Origin: Verrucomicrobiota bacterium
Lineage (GTDB): Bacteria > Verrucomicrobiota > Verrucomicrobiia > Verrucomicrobiales > Verrucomicrobiaceae
Direction: 5' to 3'
NCBI GenBank assembly: GCA_026397715.1
Contig: JAPLUN010000420.1
Location: forward strand, 1 to 64,000
DNA length: 64,000 bases
Part shown: positions 26,023 to 34,355 of the stretch, piece by piece
Numbering within the stretch: the first letter of the stretch is position 1
Layout: every line of letters starts with the position of its first letter
Notes under the pieces: model-generated
What the model saw: the letters and a program-made list of their open reading frames with translations, nothing else
What the model was told of the DNA's origin: nothing
Databases searched by the model: none
Made by a program: the position numbers and the translations under genes

Positions 26023-26104
26023 GTTCGTTCGCGGGAGACATATCAAGGAGACATGTTTTCTTATGTCGGGTTTCGACTCTATGCGCGGGCCAGCAGCGCG
26101 CATA

Positions 26105-26136
26105 AAAAAACAGCGCCCAAGAAACCTTGGACGCTG
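26105..26136 (-). terminator. Rho-independent terminator of the Gly/Tyr-rich lipoprotein gene
   Basis: On the minus strand a CAGCG-CCAAG stem (26136-26111) with a short AGGTTTC-type loop is followed by an unbroken T-run (26110-26104), about 30 bases past the stop at 26167. The convergent rsuA gene ends at 26022, and the plus-strand orientation has no T-run. Confidence 0.85.
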
Positions 26137-26166
26137 CGTGAGAAAAGCTGAAATGGCTAAGTCGGC

Positions 26167-26721
26167 TCAATGATGATGGCCACCCATATGGCCGCCGCCG
26201 AAGCTGTGACCGCCACCGCCGAAGCTATGGCCGCCACCTATGCCACCTAAGCTATGACCGCCACCTAAGCCGCCAAAGGAGCCGCTATGCATGGGGCGGC
26301 CGCCGAAGGGAGAACCGCCGATGTTGTGGCTGGCAAAGCTGTGGTTGCCGAACGGGGAGCCGCCGAAGCCACGACCCAAGGACGACAGACCGCTGCCGCC
26401 TAGGAAAGGAGAGCCGTAGCTGCTTCTGTTGTATCCAATGTTACCGAAGTTCCCGAAGGACCGGAACGGGCTGGAGTAGTAGTTACGGTTGTAATTGCTA
26501 TAAGCATAGGGTCTGGAATATCCACCATAGTAACCACCGAGGCCACCCAAGCCGAGCAGAGGGCTCGAATAGTAGTTATTGTTGTAGTAGCTGCGGCCAT
26601 AACCGCCGTAGCCACCACCGTACCCTCCGTAGCCATAGCCGGGATACCCGTACATATCGCATGAGGAGAGTGATAGAGCAGCGAAGACTGCGCCGCACAG
26701 GAGGATAAGTTTCGTTTTCAT
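26167..26721 (-). CDS. Gly/Tyr/Ser/His-rich low-complexity lipoprotein
   Basis: A 184-residue lipoprotein. The signal peptide MKTKLILLCGAVFAALSLSSC ends in a lipobox with lipidated Cys21 (LSSC), given here in parts: ALSLSSC. The mature chain is almost wholly Gly, Tyr, Ser, Asn, Phe and His. It starts with repeats of the GYGGYGGGYGG kind, continues with YYNNNYYSSP units and ends in GGHSFGGGHMGGHHH. No folded domain is expected. The His-rich tail could bind metals such as nickel, copper or zinc, and the Gly/Tyr part resembles adhesive or cell-surface proteins. It has its own terminator. The ATG at 26721 is fixed by the signal peptide. Confidence 0.75.
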   Translation of the reverse strand: MKTKLILLCGAVFAALSLSSCDMYGYPGYGYGGYGGGYGGYGRSYYNNNYYSSPLLGLGGLGGYYGGYSRPYAYSNYNRNYYSSPFRSFGNFGNIGYNRSSYGSPFLGGSGLSSLGRGFGGSPFGNHSFASHNIGGSPFGGRPMHSGSFGGLGGGHSLGGIGGGHSFGGGGHSFGGGHMGGHHH

Positions 26722-26858
26722 GACACAGAGTTCGACGCCGCTCTTCGAGATGTATTCAGAAATATATTCGCATTCCTTGAAAACCAACCCCGACCGGGTG
26801 TTGAACGCAGCCTGCAACGGTGGATGTTGACTCCTTTTCCCAAGCCATTTTTTTTTAC

Positions 26859-27548
26859 ATGTCCGCCGAATCCGTTACCTCCGCCATCTTGTTCACTCTC
26901 ACTCCCGAAGCCGCGCGGGTGATGGGTTGTTTGATCGAAAAAGAAATCACGCTGCCGGATTACTATCCGATGACGCTGAATGCGCTGGTCACCGCCTGCA
27001 ATCAGACCACGAACCGTGACCCCATCGTACGCTATGATGAGCGCACTGTTCTGCGGGCGCTGGAGTCGATGAAAACCCACGGCTATGTGTTTGAAGTCAA
27101 CATCGTGGGCGGTCGCACCCTGAAGTATCGGCACAACTTGAAGGGCAAGCTGCAAGGTCTGGACCGCCCCCACATGGCGCTGCTGTGCATGCTGATGCTG
27201 CGCGGATCACAAACGGCAGGCGAGCTGCGCCAGCGCACCGAACGCTTGTTTGAATTCCCGGACATGCCCAGCGTGGAGAACGCGCTTGCCGAGCTGATCG
27301 GCTACAACGAAGGCCCGCTGGTGCAGTGCATTCCGGCCGGCCCGGGGCAGCGCGTGGCGCAGTTCATGCATCTGCTCTGTGGTGAGGTGGCAGGCGCAGC
27401 GGCTGCGACACTCTCCGCCCATGCACCGGCGGCACCGGTGGCAGAAGACTCATCCGATGCGGACTGGCGTGCGAAGATGGAGGCGGAGATCACCCTGCTG
27501 AAGGCGCAGGTGTCGCGGCTGCAGACGTTGATCGGTGCGGTGAAGTAA
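26859..27548 (+). CDS. YceH-like DUF480 (UPF0502) protein
   Basis: A 229-residue cytosolic protein with two winged-helix units. Signatures are FTLTPEAARVMGCLIEKEITLPDYYPMTLN, read in parts as LTPEAARVMGCLIEKEITLP and DYYPMTLNALVTACNQ, then SNRDPV-type NRDPIVRYDERTVLRALESM, and HMALLCMLMLRGSQTAGELRQR. The C terminus is a coiled coil (AEITLLKAQVSRLQTL). The family is conserved in many bacteria without settled function; a nucleic-acid or regulatory role is inferred from the fold. The ATG at 26859 follows a T-run and is the family start. The downstream hypothetical gene begins 39 bases later and may share its transcript. Confidence 0.88.
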   Translation: MSAESVTSAILFTLTPEAARVMGCLIEKEITLPDYYPMTLNALVTACNQTTNRDPIVRYDERTVLRALESMKTHGYVFEVNIVGGRTLKYRHNLKGKLQGLDRPHMALLCMLMLRGSQTAGELRQRTERLFEFPDMPSVENALAELIGYNEGPLVQCIPAGPGQRVAQFMHLLCGEVAGAAAATLSAHAPAAPVAEDSSDADWRAKMEAEITLLKAQVSRLQTLIGAVK

Positions 27549-27587
27549 GGCATTGCCAAGTCAGGCGGCTTTTCAGATGATCCGCCC

Positions 27588-29402
27588 ATGAACTGCCGCC
27601 TGCCCAGTCTGGTTGCCCTGATTGCCGCCATTCTGCCACCGACTGCAAATGCCGAAGATGACTTTCCTCTGAAACGGGAAGAGCTGCATGCGCTGATTCG
27701 AGAAGCGGCTTCGAAGGTGGAGGCTCAATTCAAAGCGACTCATCCCGAAGCCGCCGGACTGGTGGAGCGCGTGGAGGAAACGCTGGCGATGAGCGAACCC
27801 GCTCCGCCAGCCGCTGAAGATCGCCTGACCATGCTGGCCCAAAAGCTGACCCTCATGAACAGCGAAGCAGGTTTCAAAAGCATGATCGGCGGGGTGCGCG
27901 GCGCTGTCTTTGACAACACGGACACCGGCAACATGCAGCGTTATCAGGATCTGGATTCCGCGAGCACCCAAGATGAGGCAGAAGTCTGGCGCTGGCTGGA
28001 AATGGCTGATGCCGCGCAGCGTCTGAAATGGCAGGACAAAACGGAGATCTGCACCCAGCGCGCCCTGGGAGCCGCACGCGCCCTCGTGAGTCGCGAACCC
28101 AAAAACGCCGAGGCCCATGCACTGCTGGGGTTGGCTCTTGAATGGAACAGCGAAAAGCTGACGGCGCTGCAAACCGCCCTGAAACTGGACCCCAAACAAC
28201 CACTGGCGCTGAATGAACTGCTGGAACGCCGCCTGGATCAAGCCCTCGAAGCAGCCGCGCTGCGCCGTGAAACCAGTCTGGAAGAGAAGCCCAAAGCCTC
28301 TCAGGAACTGATACGCGCCTTGTTTGACCGCCCGCTGACGGACGAGGAGGCTCTGATATTCGGACGCCGCCAGAAGGAGTTGCAGCGTGAGATTACCCAA
28401 CTGCTGACACTGGCACAAGAGCGCAATGATCTGACGACCTTCCTCAAAACCGTGAACCTTCATTCCCAGCTGCGACAGCAGCGCGGCGAAGTGAACTTGG
28501 TGGCCAAGCGCGGCCCGGACGAGAATTACGAGATGTTTCAGGCCAGGCTGGGAGCCCTGATGGCGGACGGTGCTTTGAGAGTGTTTGAAGAGGATGCGCT
28601 CCTGCAGTCAGCCCTGAAACTGGCCGCTGCAGATCCAGAATCCATGGGCACCATCATCCTGATGGCCCTTGTCGGTGACGCCATGCTGGCGCAGGCTTCA
28701 CGGCAGCAGCCCACGGAAGCGCGCATGGAGATCATGCGCCAGACTTTTGCCAGGCTGGATGAAATGGCCGGTGCCAATGAAAGCCCGCAGGCAGCGCGTG
28801 CTGCTGAAGGGGCCTTCGTCATGGAGCTGGGCATGACGTTGCTGCTGAACCGACCGGCCAAGCGCCTGGACCTGCTGCTGCGTGCCGTGCATCTGGATCC
28901 CTTCCGCCAGCGCACCCAGCACATGCTGCTGGGCCTGTGCGCAGGCATGCTCTCAAAATCCAGAGACTCCGCTGCCGCCGCTGCACTCGCACAAACGGAG
29001 CTGGCCCTGCTGCCGAACCAGCAGACCCGCCGCACCTGTGCCGCGGCCGCCGCCATGGTGCATGACTGGCCCACCGCGCAGCGCCACCTGGATGCCTGTC
29101 TGAAGGAAGAGCCAGACGACCTGGGCCTGCTCAATCAGAAGGCCGTGACGTTTCTTCGCGAAAGCCAGTCCAAGGCCGCGCAAAAAAAAGCGGCAGTGTA
29201 TTTTCACAAAATCGAATCCCTGCACGACAAGCCCGACACCAACCCAAACCAAGCGGATCTCAAGATCACCGCCCGCAATCACATTCTCTTCCTCATGATC
29301 AGCGGCAAAAACGATGCCGCACGTGAGGAACTGACGGTGGTGCAACGCGAGAAGATTCTGGACGAACAGGAGTGTCAGGACCTCGGCAAACTGCTGCCCT
29401 GA
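27588..29402 (+). CDS. exported TPR-like repeat protein, hypothetical
   Basis: A 604-residue protein with a signal peptide (residues 1-22, ending PPTANA), then almost entirely alpha-helical sequence. Several stretches look like tetratricopeptide-type helices, such as ALGAARALVSREPKNAEAHALLGLAL near 160-190 and the C-terminal HLDACLKEEPDDLGLLNQKAV near 500, given in parts. That suggests a periplasmic scaffold for protein contacts. I do not recognise a named family. It probably follows the YceH-like gene in one transcript. It ends 13 bases from the convergent protease-like gene. Confidence 0.65.
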   Translation: MNCRLPSLVALIAAILPPTANAEDDFPLKREELHALIREAASKVEAQFKATHPEAAGLVERVEETLAMSEPAPPAAEDRLTMLAQKLTLMNSEAGFKSMIGGVRGAVFDNTDTGNMQRYQDLDSASTQDEAEVWRWLEMADAAQRLKWQDKTEICTQRALGAARALVSREPKNAEAHALLGLALEWNSEKLTALQTALKLDPKQPLALNELLERRLDQALEAAALRRETSLEEKPKASQELIRALFDRPLTDEEALIFGRRQKELQREITQLLTLAQERNDLTTFLKTVNLHSQLRQQRGEVNLVAKRGPDENYEMFQARLGALMADGALRVFEEDALLQSALKLAAADPESMGTIILMALVGDAMLAQASRQQPTEARMEIMRQTFARLDEMAGANESPQAARAAEGAFVMELGMTLLLNRPAKRLDLLLRAVHLDPFRQRTQHMLLGLCAGMLSKSRDSAAAAALAQTELALLPNQQTRRTCAAAAAMVHDWPTAQRHLDACLKEEPDDLGLLNQKAVTFLRESQSKAAQKKAAVYFHKIESLHDKPDTNPNQADLKITARNHILFLMISGKNDAAREELTVVQREKILDEQECQDLGKLLP

Positions 29403-29415
29403 ACTGGCAGCAGGA

Positions 29416-30966
29416 TCACTCCAGCCGCATCAGGCTGCCGATGCGATAGGCACCGCCGAGCAGGCGCTTGTTGTCATTGGCTGCATTGGCGGTGTCGAGG
29501 TAGAGGATGTGCGGGAAGTCATTGAGCTCGATGACATGCGCGGTGTCCTTGACGCTCTTGAAGGCTTCATTGAGGTCATTGAGATCTTTGATGGCCCTGC
29601 CGTTCACCTTGTTGACCACCTGCCCACCAAGCTTGTCATAGCCCTGGGCGCTGGGAGTGGGGAGCACGAGGCTGAGGAAGACGAGTTTTTTGCGGCCTTC
29701 CTCCTCATACTTGTCAGGATGAGAGGCGACGCGAGAGAGGCGCAGAATGGCACCACCGCGCTGCTCTTCACCAAAGGCGTCGAGATACGGATGTGACAGC
29801 TCCTGAAACAGCAGCCCGCCCATCAGCACGTAGCGCGGGCCTTTGTCGAACAGGTAGGGCAGGACGAGAAAGTCATCCGGCTTGCGGCGGGTGAGCTCCC
29901 CCTTGAGCGTGACTTCCTTGCCTTCGCGAATCACCTGGATCTCGACCTTGTCACCCACATAGGAACGGCCGCGCACCAGATGGCTGGAACTGAGGGCGCC
30001 GAACTGCGGGTCCCTGTAGTCTCCGCGTGAATCAATGACGAACCCATTGATGGCCACCAGGATGTCGCCCTTCTTCATGCCGGCCTTTTCAGCCGAGCCG
30101 CCCTTCATGACCATGCTGATGAGCACGCCCGGGGCATCGGGCTTGAGGCCGAGGAAATCGCGGAACTGCTCGTCCAGGGTGGTCTGCAGTTCCATGCCGA
30201 GGCTGGGGAAGCCTTCATAGCTGCCGTCCGCCACGTCTTTGAGAAAGTGCTCGATGATGGGAGCAGGCAGAATGGTGGTGACCTGGTTCTTGGAATCGTA
30301 GCTGAGCAGCAAACCAACGAGCTTGCCGCTTTTCACCACTGGAAGGGTGAAGCTGTTGGCCTCGCTGCGAACGATGTTGTTGGCCTCATAGACGAGGAAG
30401 CCGGAGCCTTCGACATTGTAGCGGCGGGTCATCACCTTGCTGATTCTCAGCTCACTTTTGATCAGCTCACCGACGCGACCGGTCTGCAGGATGTCCACCT
30501 TGTCATCAATGCGCGTGCTGCTGTCCACCGCCATGGGCTTGAGCCCGGCAAAGAACGCCTTCTGCTTGTCGGAGGGCGCTGATTCAAGCAGGGCCAGATT
30601 GGCTTCATAATCCACCGCCACGACCTTGGCGGAAATCTTCTGGCCTTTCTCCGGCAGCTCGAGCTCGATGTAAGTGGCGTCCGCCACCATCTGCCCGGTG
30701 ACGAGCACGCGGTTGCCGGCAAGCACGACACCGAGTCCACGCCGGCTCGAAGGCGATTCCTTCTGCCAGGGCAGGTGCAGGCTGTAGGGCTGGGAGGTGG
30801 CGTTCACCCGCACCAGCGAGTTGTTTTGCACGACCTGCTGCGGTGCAGAGCCAACCTCTGCTACTGCGGGGGCACGCTTCTTTTTGGGAGCTTCTGTCTC
30901 GGGTGTCTGCGCCGACAAAGTGGCGGCACCGAGTGCGAGAAAAAGGAAAATCGGGGAGAGCTTCAT
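29416..30966 (-). CDS. degenerate HtrA-like protease with PDZ domain (pseudoprotease)
   Basis: A 516-residue exported protein (signal peptide 1-19). It has a trypsin-like fold of HtrA type (about 70-245) and a PDZ domain (about 275-350, marked by MVMKGGSAEKAGMKKGDILVAINGF, in parts), then a C-terminal PDZ-like region. Alignment with the active protease upstream shows the catalytic His replaced by Met93 (VTGQMVA versus TNAHVV) and the Asp by Asn123 (EANLALLE versus DCDLALIE). Ser205 remains in ANSFTLPV but the GG oxyanion residues are gone. It is therefore probably inactive. It lies 41 bases after the active gene and may act as its partner or adaptor. Confidence 0.85.
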   Translation of the reverse strand: MKLSPIFLFLALGAATLSAQTPETEAPKKKRAPAVAEVGSAPQQVVQNNSLVRVNATSQPYSLHLPWQKESPSSRRGLGVVLAGNRVLVTGQMVADATYIELELPEKGQKISAKVVAVDYEANLALLESAPSDKQKAFFAGLKPMAVDSSTRIDDKVDILQTGRVGELIKSELRISKVMTRRYNVEGSGFLVYEANNIVRSEANSFTLPVVKSGKLVGLLLSYDSKNQVTTILPAPIIEHFLKDVADGSYEGFPSLGMELQTTLDEQFRDFLGLKPDAPGVLISMVMKGGSAEKAGMKKGDILVAINGFVIDSRGDYRDPQFGALSSSHLVRGRSYVGDKVEIQVIREGKEVTLKGELTRRKPDDFLVLPYLFDKGPRYVLMGGLLFQELSHPYLDAFGEEQRGGAILRLSRVASHPDKYEEEGRKKLVFLSLVLPTPSAQGYDKLGGQVVNKVNGRAIKDLNDLNEAFKSVKDTAHVIELNDFPHILYLDTANAANDNKRLLGGAYRIGSLMRLE

Positions 30967-31007
30967 GGATGCGTCGAGGCTGAAAGGTTCAAAGTCGGAT
31001 CACGCGG

Positions 31008-32510
31008 CTATTCGTCGCCGAGGTAGGAGGCTTCCAGGATGTTGTAAGTCTTCATGATGCGTTCATGGGCTGCTTCGGCGAGCTCACGCTTGAGCACCAG
31101 CGGGCGGTTTTTTTCCAGCAGCACGATCTCGATGAAGGGCTTGTCTTTCTTGGCCAGCGCCGTCTCCACATCCTTGAGTGTTTTGATTTTCACGCCGTTG
31201 ATTTCATCCACGATGCTGTGGGCGTAAGGAGTGATCCAGGTGTTCACTTCATCCGGCAGAACGTTCGTCAGCACGACGGGTTCAGGCCGCTCCACGTAGA
31301 GCTTGTCGGTCAGGAAGTTGTCGAAGACGTAATTGACCGTGTCGTCGCGCATCTGATGGGCATCCATCAGGTTGCGGTCCAGCGGCTGAAACACGAGCCC
31401 GGCATTGACGATGTAGCGCGGGCGTTGGTTGTACTGAGCGCCGAGGCGGACATAAGGATCAAAGCGTTTCAGCGTCACTGTGGACTCGAGCTTTTTGCCA
31501 GTGCGCATGTACTTCAGCTTGATGGTGTCGCCGGCGAACTTGCGCTCGACGATTTCGTTCATGTCCATCAACTCGCCTTCGAAGCGGACGAGGCCGTTGT
31601 TCATCACCGGGTTGTCATCAATGCTCAGAATGACGTCGCCGATTTTCAGCAGATCGCCCACGCTGCCCTGGGGCTCGACATCTCCGACCATCACGCCGAC
31701 GCCATCACTGCCGGTGCCGAGCGCCTTGGCCTGGGCTGGATTTTCAATGGGGAAATCGCTCGCGGCGAGATCCACATAGTGATCGTAACGACCGTCTTCG
31801 ATGTCCTTGAGGAAGCGCTTGATCACCGGCACTGGAATCATGTAGCCGACGTTCTGAGCCACGCGGCCGCTAAACCCCTGAAAGGCCACACCGACGACTT
31901 TGCCCTCCTGCATCACCGGACCGCCGGAGTTACCGGGATTGATGGCGGCATCCACCTGGATGGCGAGATGGGAGTCCACGCTGGTATGGCTGTATGGGCG
32001 GAAGTCGATGCGTGAAACCACGCCGCGTGTCACGGAGATGCGATCACCGCCGATGGGATAGCCGATGGCGATCACCTCGGTGTTGAGCTGGGGAATGCCG
32101 CCGAAGTCGAGCGGCTTGAGCTTTTCAAAGTGGCTGCTGTCCTCGGCTTCGATCAAGGCGAGGTCACAATCATGCGCGATGTGAACGATCCGGGCCGGAT
32201 GCGGCTCAGGATCGTTGGTGGTGCGGATCAGAATGCGCGTGGCATTGCTGACGACGTGCGCATTGGTCAGAAAACGATTTTTGCCAATGAGGAATCCGGT
32301 GCCGCTGCCGCCGCTGGGCTGGCCGGCGTTCCATGGCTCACGGTAGTCGGGGACCAGCACTGAAACATCGATGTTGACGATGCCTTCCCATGCTCCCGAA
32401 GCTGTGTCGATGGCCGGATTCGCCGCGGGAGGAACCGGAGCGGGTTGCGCGCAGAGGGCTGAAGGAAGCAGAACCAGGGCGAGAAAAGGCAGAAGCGGTC
32501 GGATGTTCAT
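31008..32510 (-). CDS. HtrA/DegP-like periplasmic serine protease
   Basis: A 500-residue protein. The signal peptide is residues 1-21. The trypsin-like domain (about 40-240) has an intact triad: His85 in FLTNAHVV, Asp116 in HDCDLALIE and Ser195 in INPGNSGGPV. A PDZ domain follows with GDVEPQGSVGDLLKIGDVILSIDD, in parts, and a second PDZ-like region lies near the C terminus. Such proteases degrade or refold misfolded envelope proteins. It heads a two-gene unit with a degraded paralogue (29416-30966), an arrangement suggesting an active/inactive pair. Confidence 0.9.
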   Translation of the reverse strand: MNIRPLLPFLALVLLPSALCAQPAPVPPAANPAIDTASGAWEGIVNIDVSVLVPDYREPWNAGQPSGGSGTGFLIGKNRFLTNAHVVSNATRILIRTTNDPEPHPARIVHIAHDCDLALIEAEDSSHFEKLKPLDFGGIPQLNTEVIAIGYPIGGDRISVTRGVVSRIDFRPYSHTSVDSHLAIQVDAAINPGNSGGPVMQEGKVVGVAFQGFSGRVAQNVGYMIPVPVIKRFLKDIEDGRYDHYVDLAASDFPIENPAQAKALGTGSDGVGVMVGDVEPQGSVGDLLKIGDVILSIDDNPVMNNGLVRFEGELMDMNEIVERKFAGDTIKLKYMRTGKKLESTVTLKRFDPYVRLGAQYNQRPRYIVNAGLVFQPLDRNLMDAHQMRDDTVNYVFDNFLTDKLYVERPEPVVLTNVLPDEVNTWITPYAHSIVDEINGVKIKTLKDVETALAKKDKPFIEIVLLEKNRPLVLKRELAEAAHERIMKTYNILEASYLGDE

Positions 32511-32596
32511 GCGGGTGACGTGAAGTCACAAACATACGCGGTCCGCCGCTTCTAACACAAGTTTGCTGAAGAAATAATCGCCTTCGAAGCGGGCGC

Positions 32597-34249
32597 TTAC
32601 TTCTTCGCAGCTTTTTTCTTCGCTTCGTTGAGCTTCTTGAGGTCTTCCATGCGCTTGGCGTTCTGGGCCTCGGCGCTGTTCGGATTGGCCGGGTCCGTGA
32701 TCATTGGAAAATCATCCGTGCGGAACGGCGTCACGGGCAGGCCTTCGGCGGAATAAACATTGCAGACCGGATTGTCCGCCCAGGCGTAGCGCACGGCCAC
32801 GGGTTTGGTGATGCCATCAGCGCTCACTTCGATCTGGTTGGTGCCTTTCTTCGAGCCACCGATGATGCTGGCTTTGGCCCAGACCCACTTCTTGTCCTCA
32901 CCGCAGATCATGAAGCCTTTGACTTCATCCGTATCGATGGTCCGCAGCCCTTGGGGCGCATAATCAAAGGTCAGCAGCGCTTTGCCACCGTCAAATTTCG
33001 CGTCTTTGATCTCAGGGCTACGGTAGGGTAGCTTCTGGCCGTAATCGTTCACCAAGGCCCAGCGGGCGAGGCGCTCGGCCACGTCGCGCTTGTTTTTGGG
33101 ATGGATGTCGTTTGCTTCACCGAGGTCGGTGATGACGCACTGGCCGGTTTTGGGCAGCTTGCTCATCGTGCGGGTCTGGGCTTCGCGCAGCTCGGCCCAG
33201 TCGCTTTCCACCGGCTCGGTCTGGTAGGGCTTGAAGTCGGCCAGCTGCACCCAGTAGAAGGGGAAATCTCCCTGCTGCCATTCTTTGCGCCAGTAGTCGA
33301 TCATGAAGGGAAACAGCTCGCCGTATTCCTTCGCGCGGCTGGCGTTGGATTCGCCCTGGTACCAGATGACGCCTTTGATGCCGTAGCCAATCGTCGGATG
33401 CAGCACGCCTGCATAGAGATTGCCCGGACGGCCCTGGCCGGTCAGCGGATTCTGCGGCGCACGCGGAGCTGGGACGGAGTACACTTCGCCGGCCTTGACC
33501 GCTTCAGCACGGGCCTTGCCCCATGCAGCCGCTTTGACTTTGTGATCGGCCACCTGCTTGTCGAAAGCCTCCTGAGTGAAGGTGGACTCGATCTGCTTCC
33601 AGCGGGCGATGATCGAGGCAAAGCGCGGGTCTTTTTCCAGCACATCACGTTTCACCCAGGCTTCGCAGGCGCTGCCGCCCCAGGCATTGTCAATGAGACC
33701 GACAGGCACGCCGAGCATCTCATGCAGCACGCGGCCGAAGTGATAGCCCACGGCGGTGAACTGGCCGGCATTGGTTGGGGAGCATTCTTCCCACTGGCCT
33801 TTGAAGTCGTCCTGGATCTCCTGCGTGCCGACCTGCGGCACCGAAATGAGGCGGATCTGAGGGAACTTTGCCTGCGCGATGTCGAGATCCGCATCCCAGA
33901 CGCTGGAAAGATTGAACCCCATGTTGGACTGGCCGGAGCAGATCCACACCTCGCCCACGAGCACGTTTTTCAGCTCCTTGGTGCTGCTGCCCTTGATGGT
34001 GATCGTCGCTGGCTTTGCATTCGCCGGCACTGCATCCAGCTTCACGGTCCATTTGCCATCCGCGCCAGCCTTGGCGGTCTTGGTTTGGCCGGCAAAGGTC
34101 ACGGTGACCTCGGTGCCGGGGGCATCCCAGCCCCAGACCGGATTCGCCTGCTTCTGCTGCAGCACCATGTTGTCGCCAATGATGGCGGGGAGTTTCAATT
34201 CCGCGCGGGCGGAGACGGCAAGGAGGGTGAGAAGGCAGAGGATGCGCAT
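32597..34249 (-). CDS. sialate O-acetylesterase (SASA family)
   Basis: A 550-residue exported esterase (signal peptide 1-16, AVSARA). It begins with a beta domain (LPAIIGDNMVLQQ, NPVWGWDAPG) and has the SGNH/GDSL-type block VWICSGQSNMGF with nucleophile Ser108, then AWGGSACEAW, IWYQGESNA and the catalytic Asp-His element DIHPKNKRDVAERLA. The family removes O-acetyl groups from sialic acids or acetylated glycans in the periplasm, consistent with glycan degradation. The ATG at 34249 is set by the signal peptide. It is transcribed divergently from the peptide-binding protein across about 106 bases. Confidence 0.88.
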   Translation of the reverse strand: MRILCLLTLLAVSARAELKLPAIIGDNMVLQQKQANPVWGWDAPGTEVTVTFAGQTKTAKAGADGKWTVKLDAVPANAKPATITIKGSSTKELKNVLVGEVWICSGQSNMGFNLSSVWDADLDIAQAKFPQIRLISVPQVGTQEIQDDFKGQWEECSPTNAGQFTAVGYHFGRVLHEMLGVPVGLIDNAWGGSACEAWVKRDVLEKDPRFASIIARWKQIESTFTQEAFDKQVADHKVKAAAWGKARAEAVKAGEVYSVPAPRAPQNPLTGQGRPGNLYAGVLHPTIGYGIKGVIWYQGESNASRAKEYGELFPFMIDYWRKEWQQGDFPFYWVQLADFKPYQTEPVESDWAELREAQTRTMSKLPKTGQCVITDLGEANDIHPKNKRDVAERLARWALVNDYGQKLPYRSPEIKDAKFDGGKALLTFDYAPQGLRTIDTDEVKGFMICGEDKKWVWAKASIIGGSKKGTNQIEVSADGITKPVAVRYAWADNPVCNVYSAEGLPVTPFRTDDFPMITDPANPNSAEAQNAKRMEDLKKLNEAKKKAAKK

Positions 34250-34355
34250 GGGCTGGAAAAAGCTGGGCGTTGGGAACGCTGCATGCAGGCAAATCATTGC
34301 AGCATGATGCAAGGAATGTGCTGCGGACAGTCGCAACCGTGTGCTAGCTTTTCGC

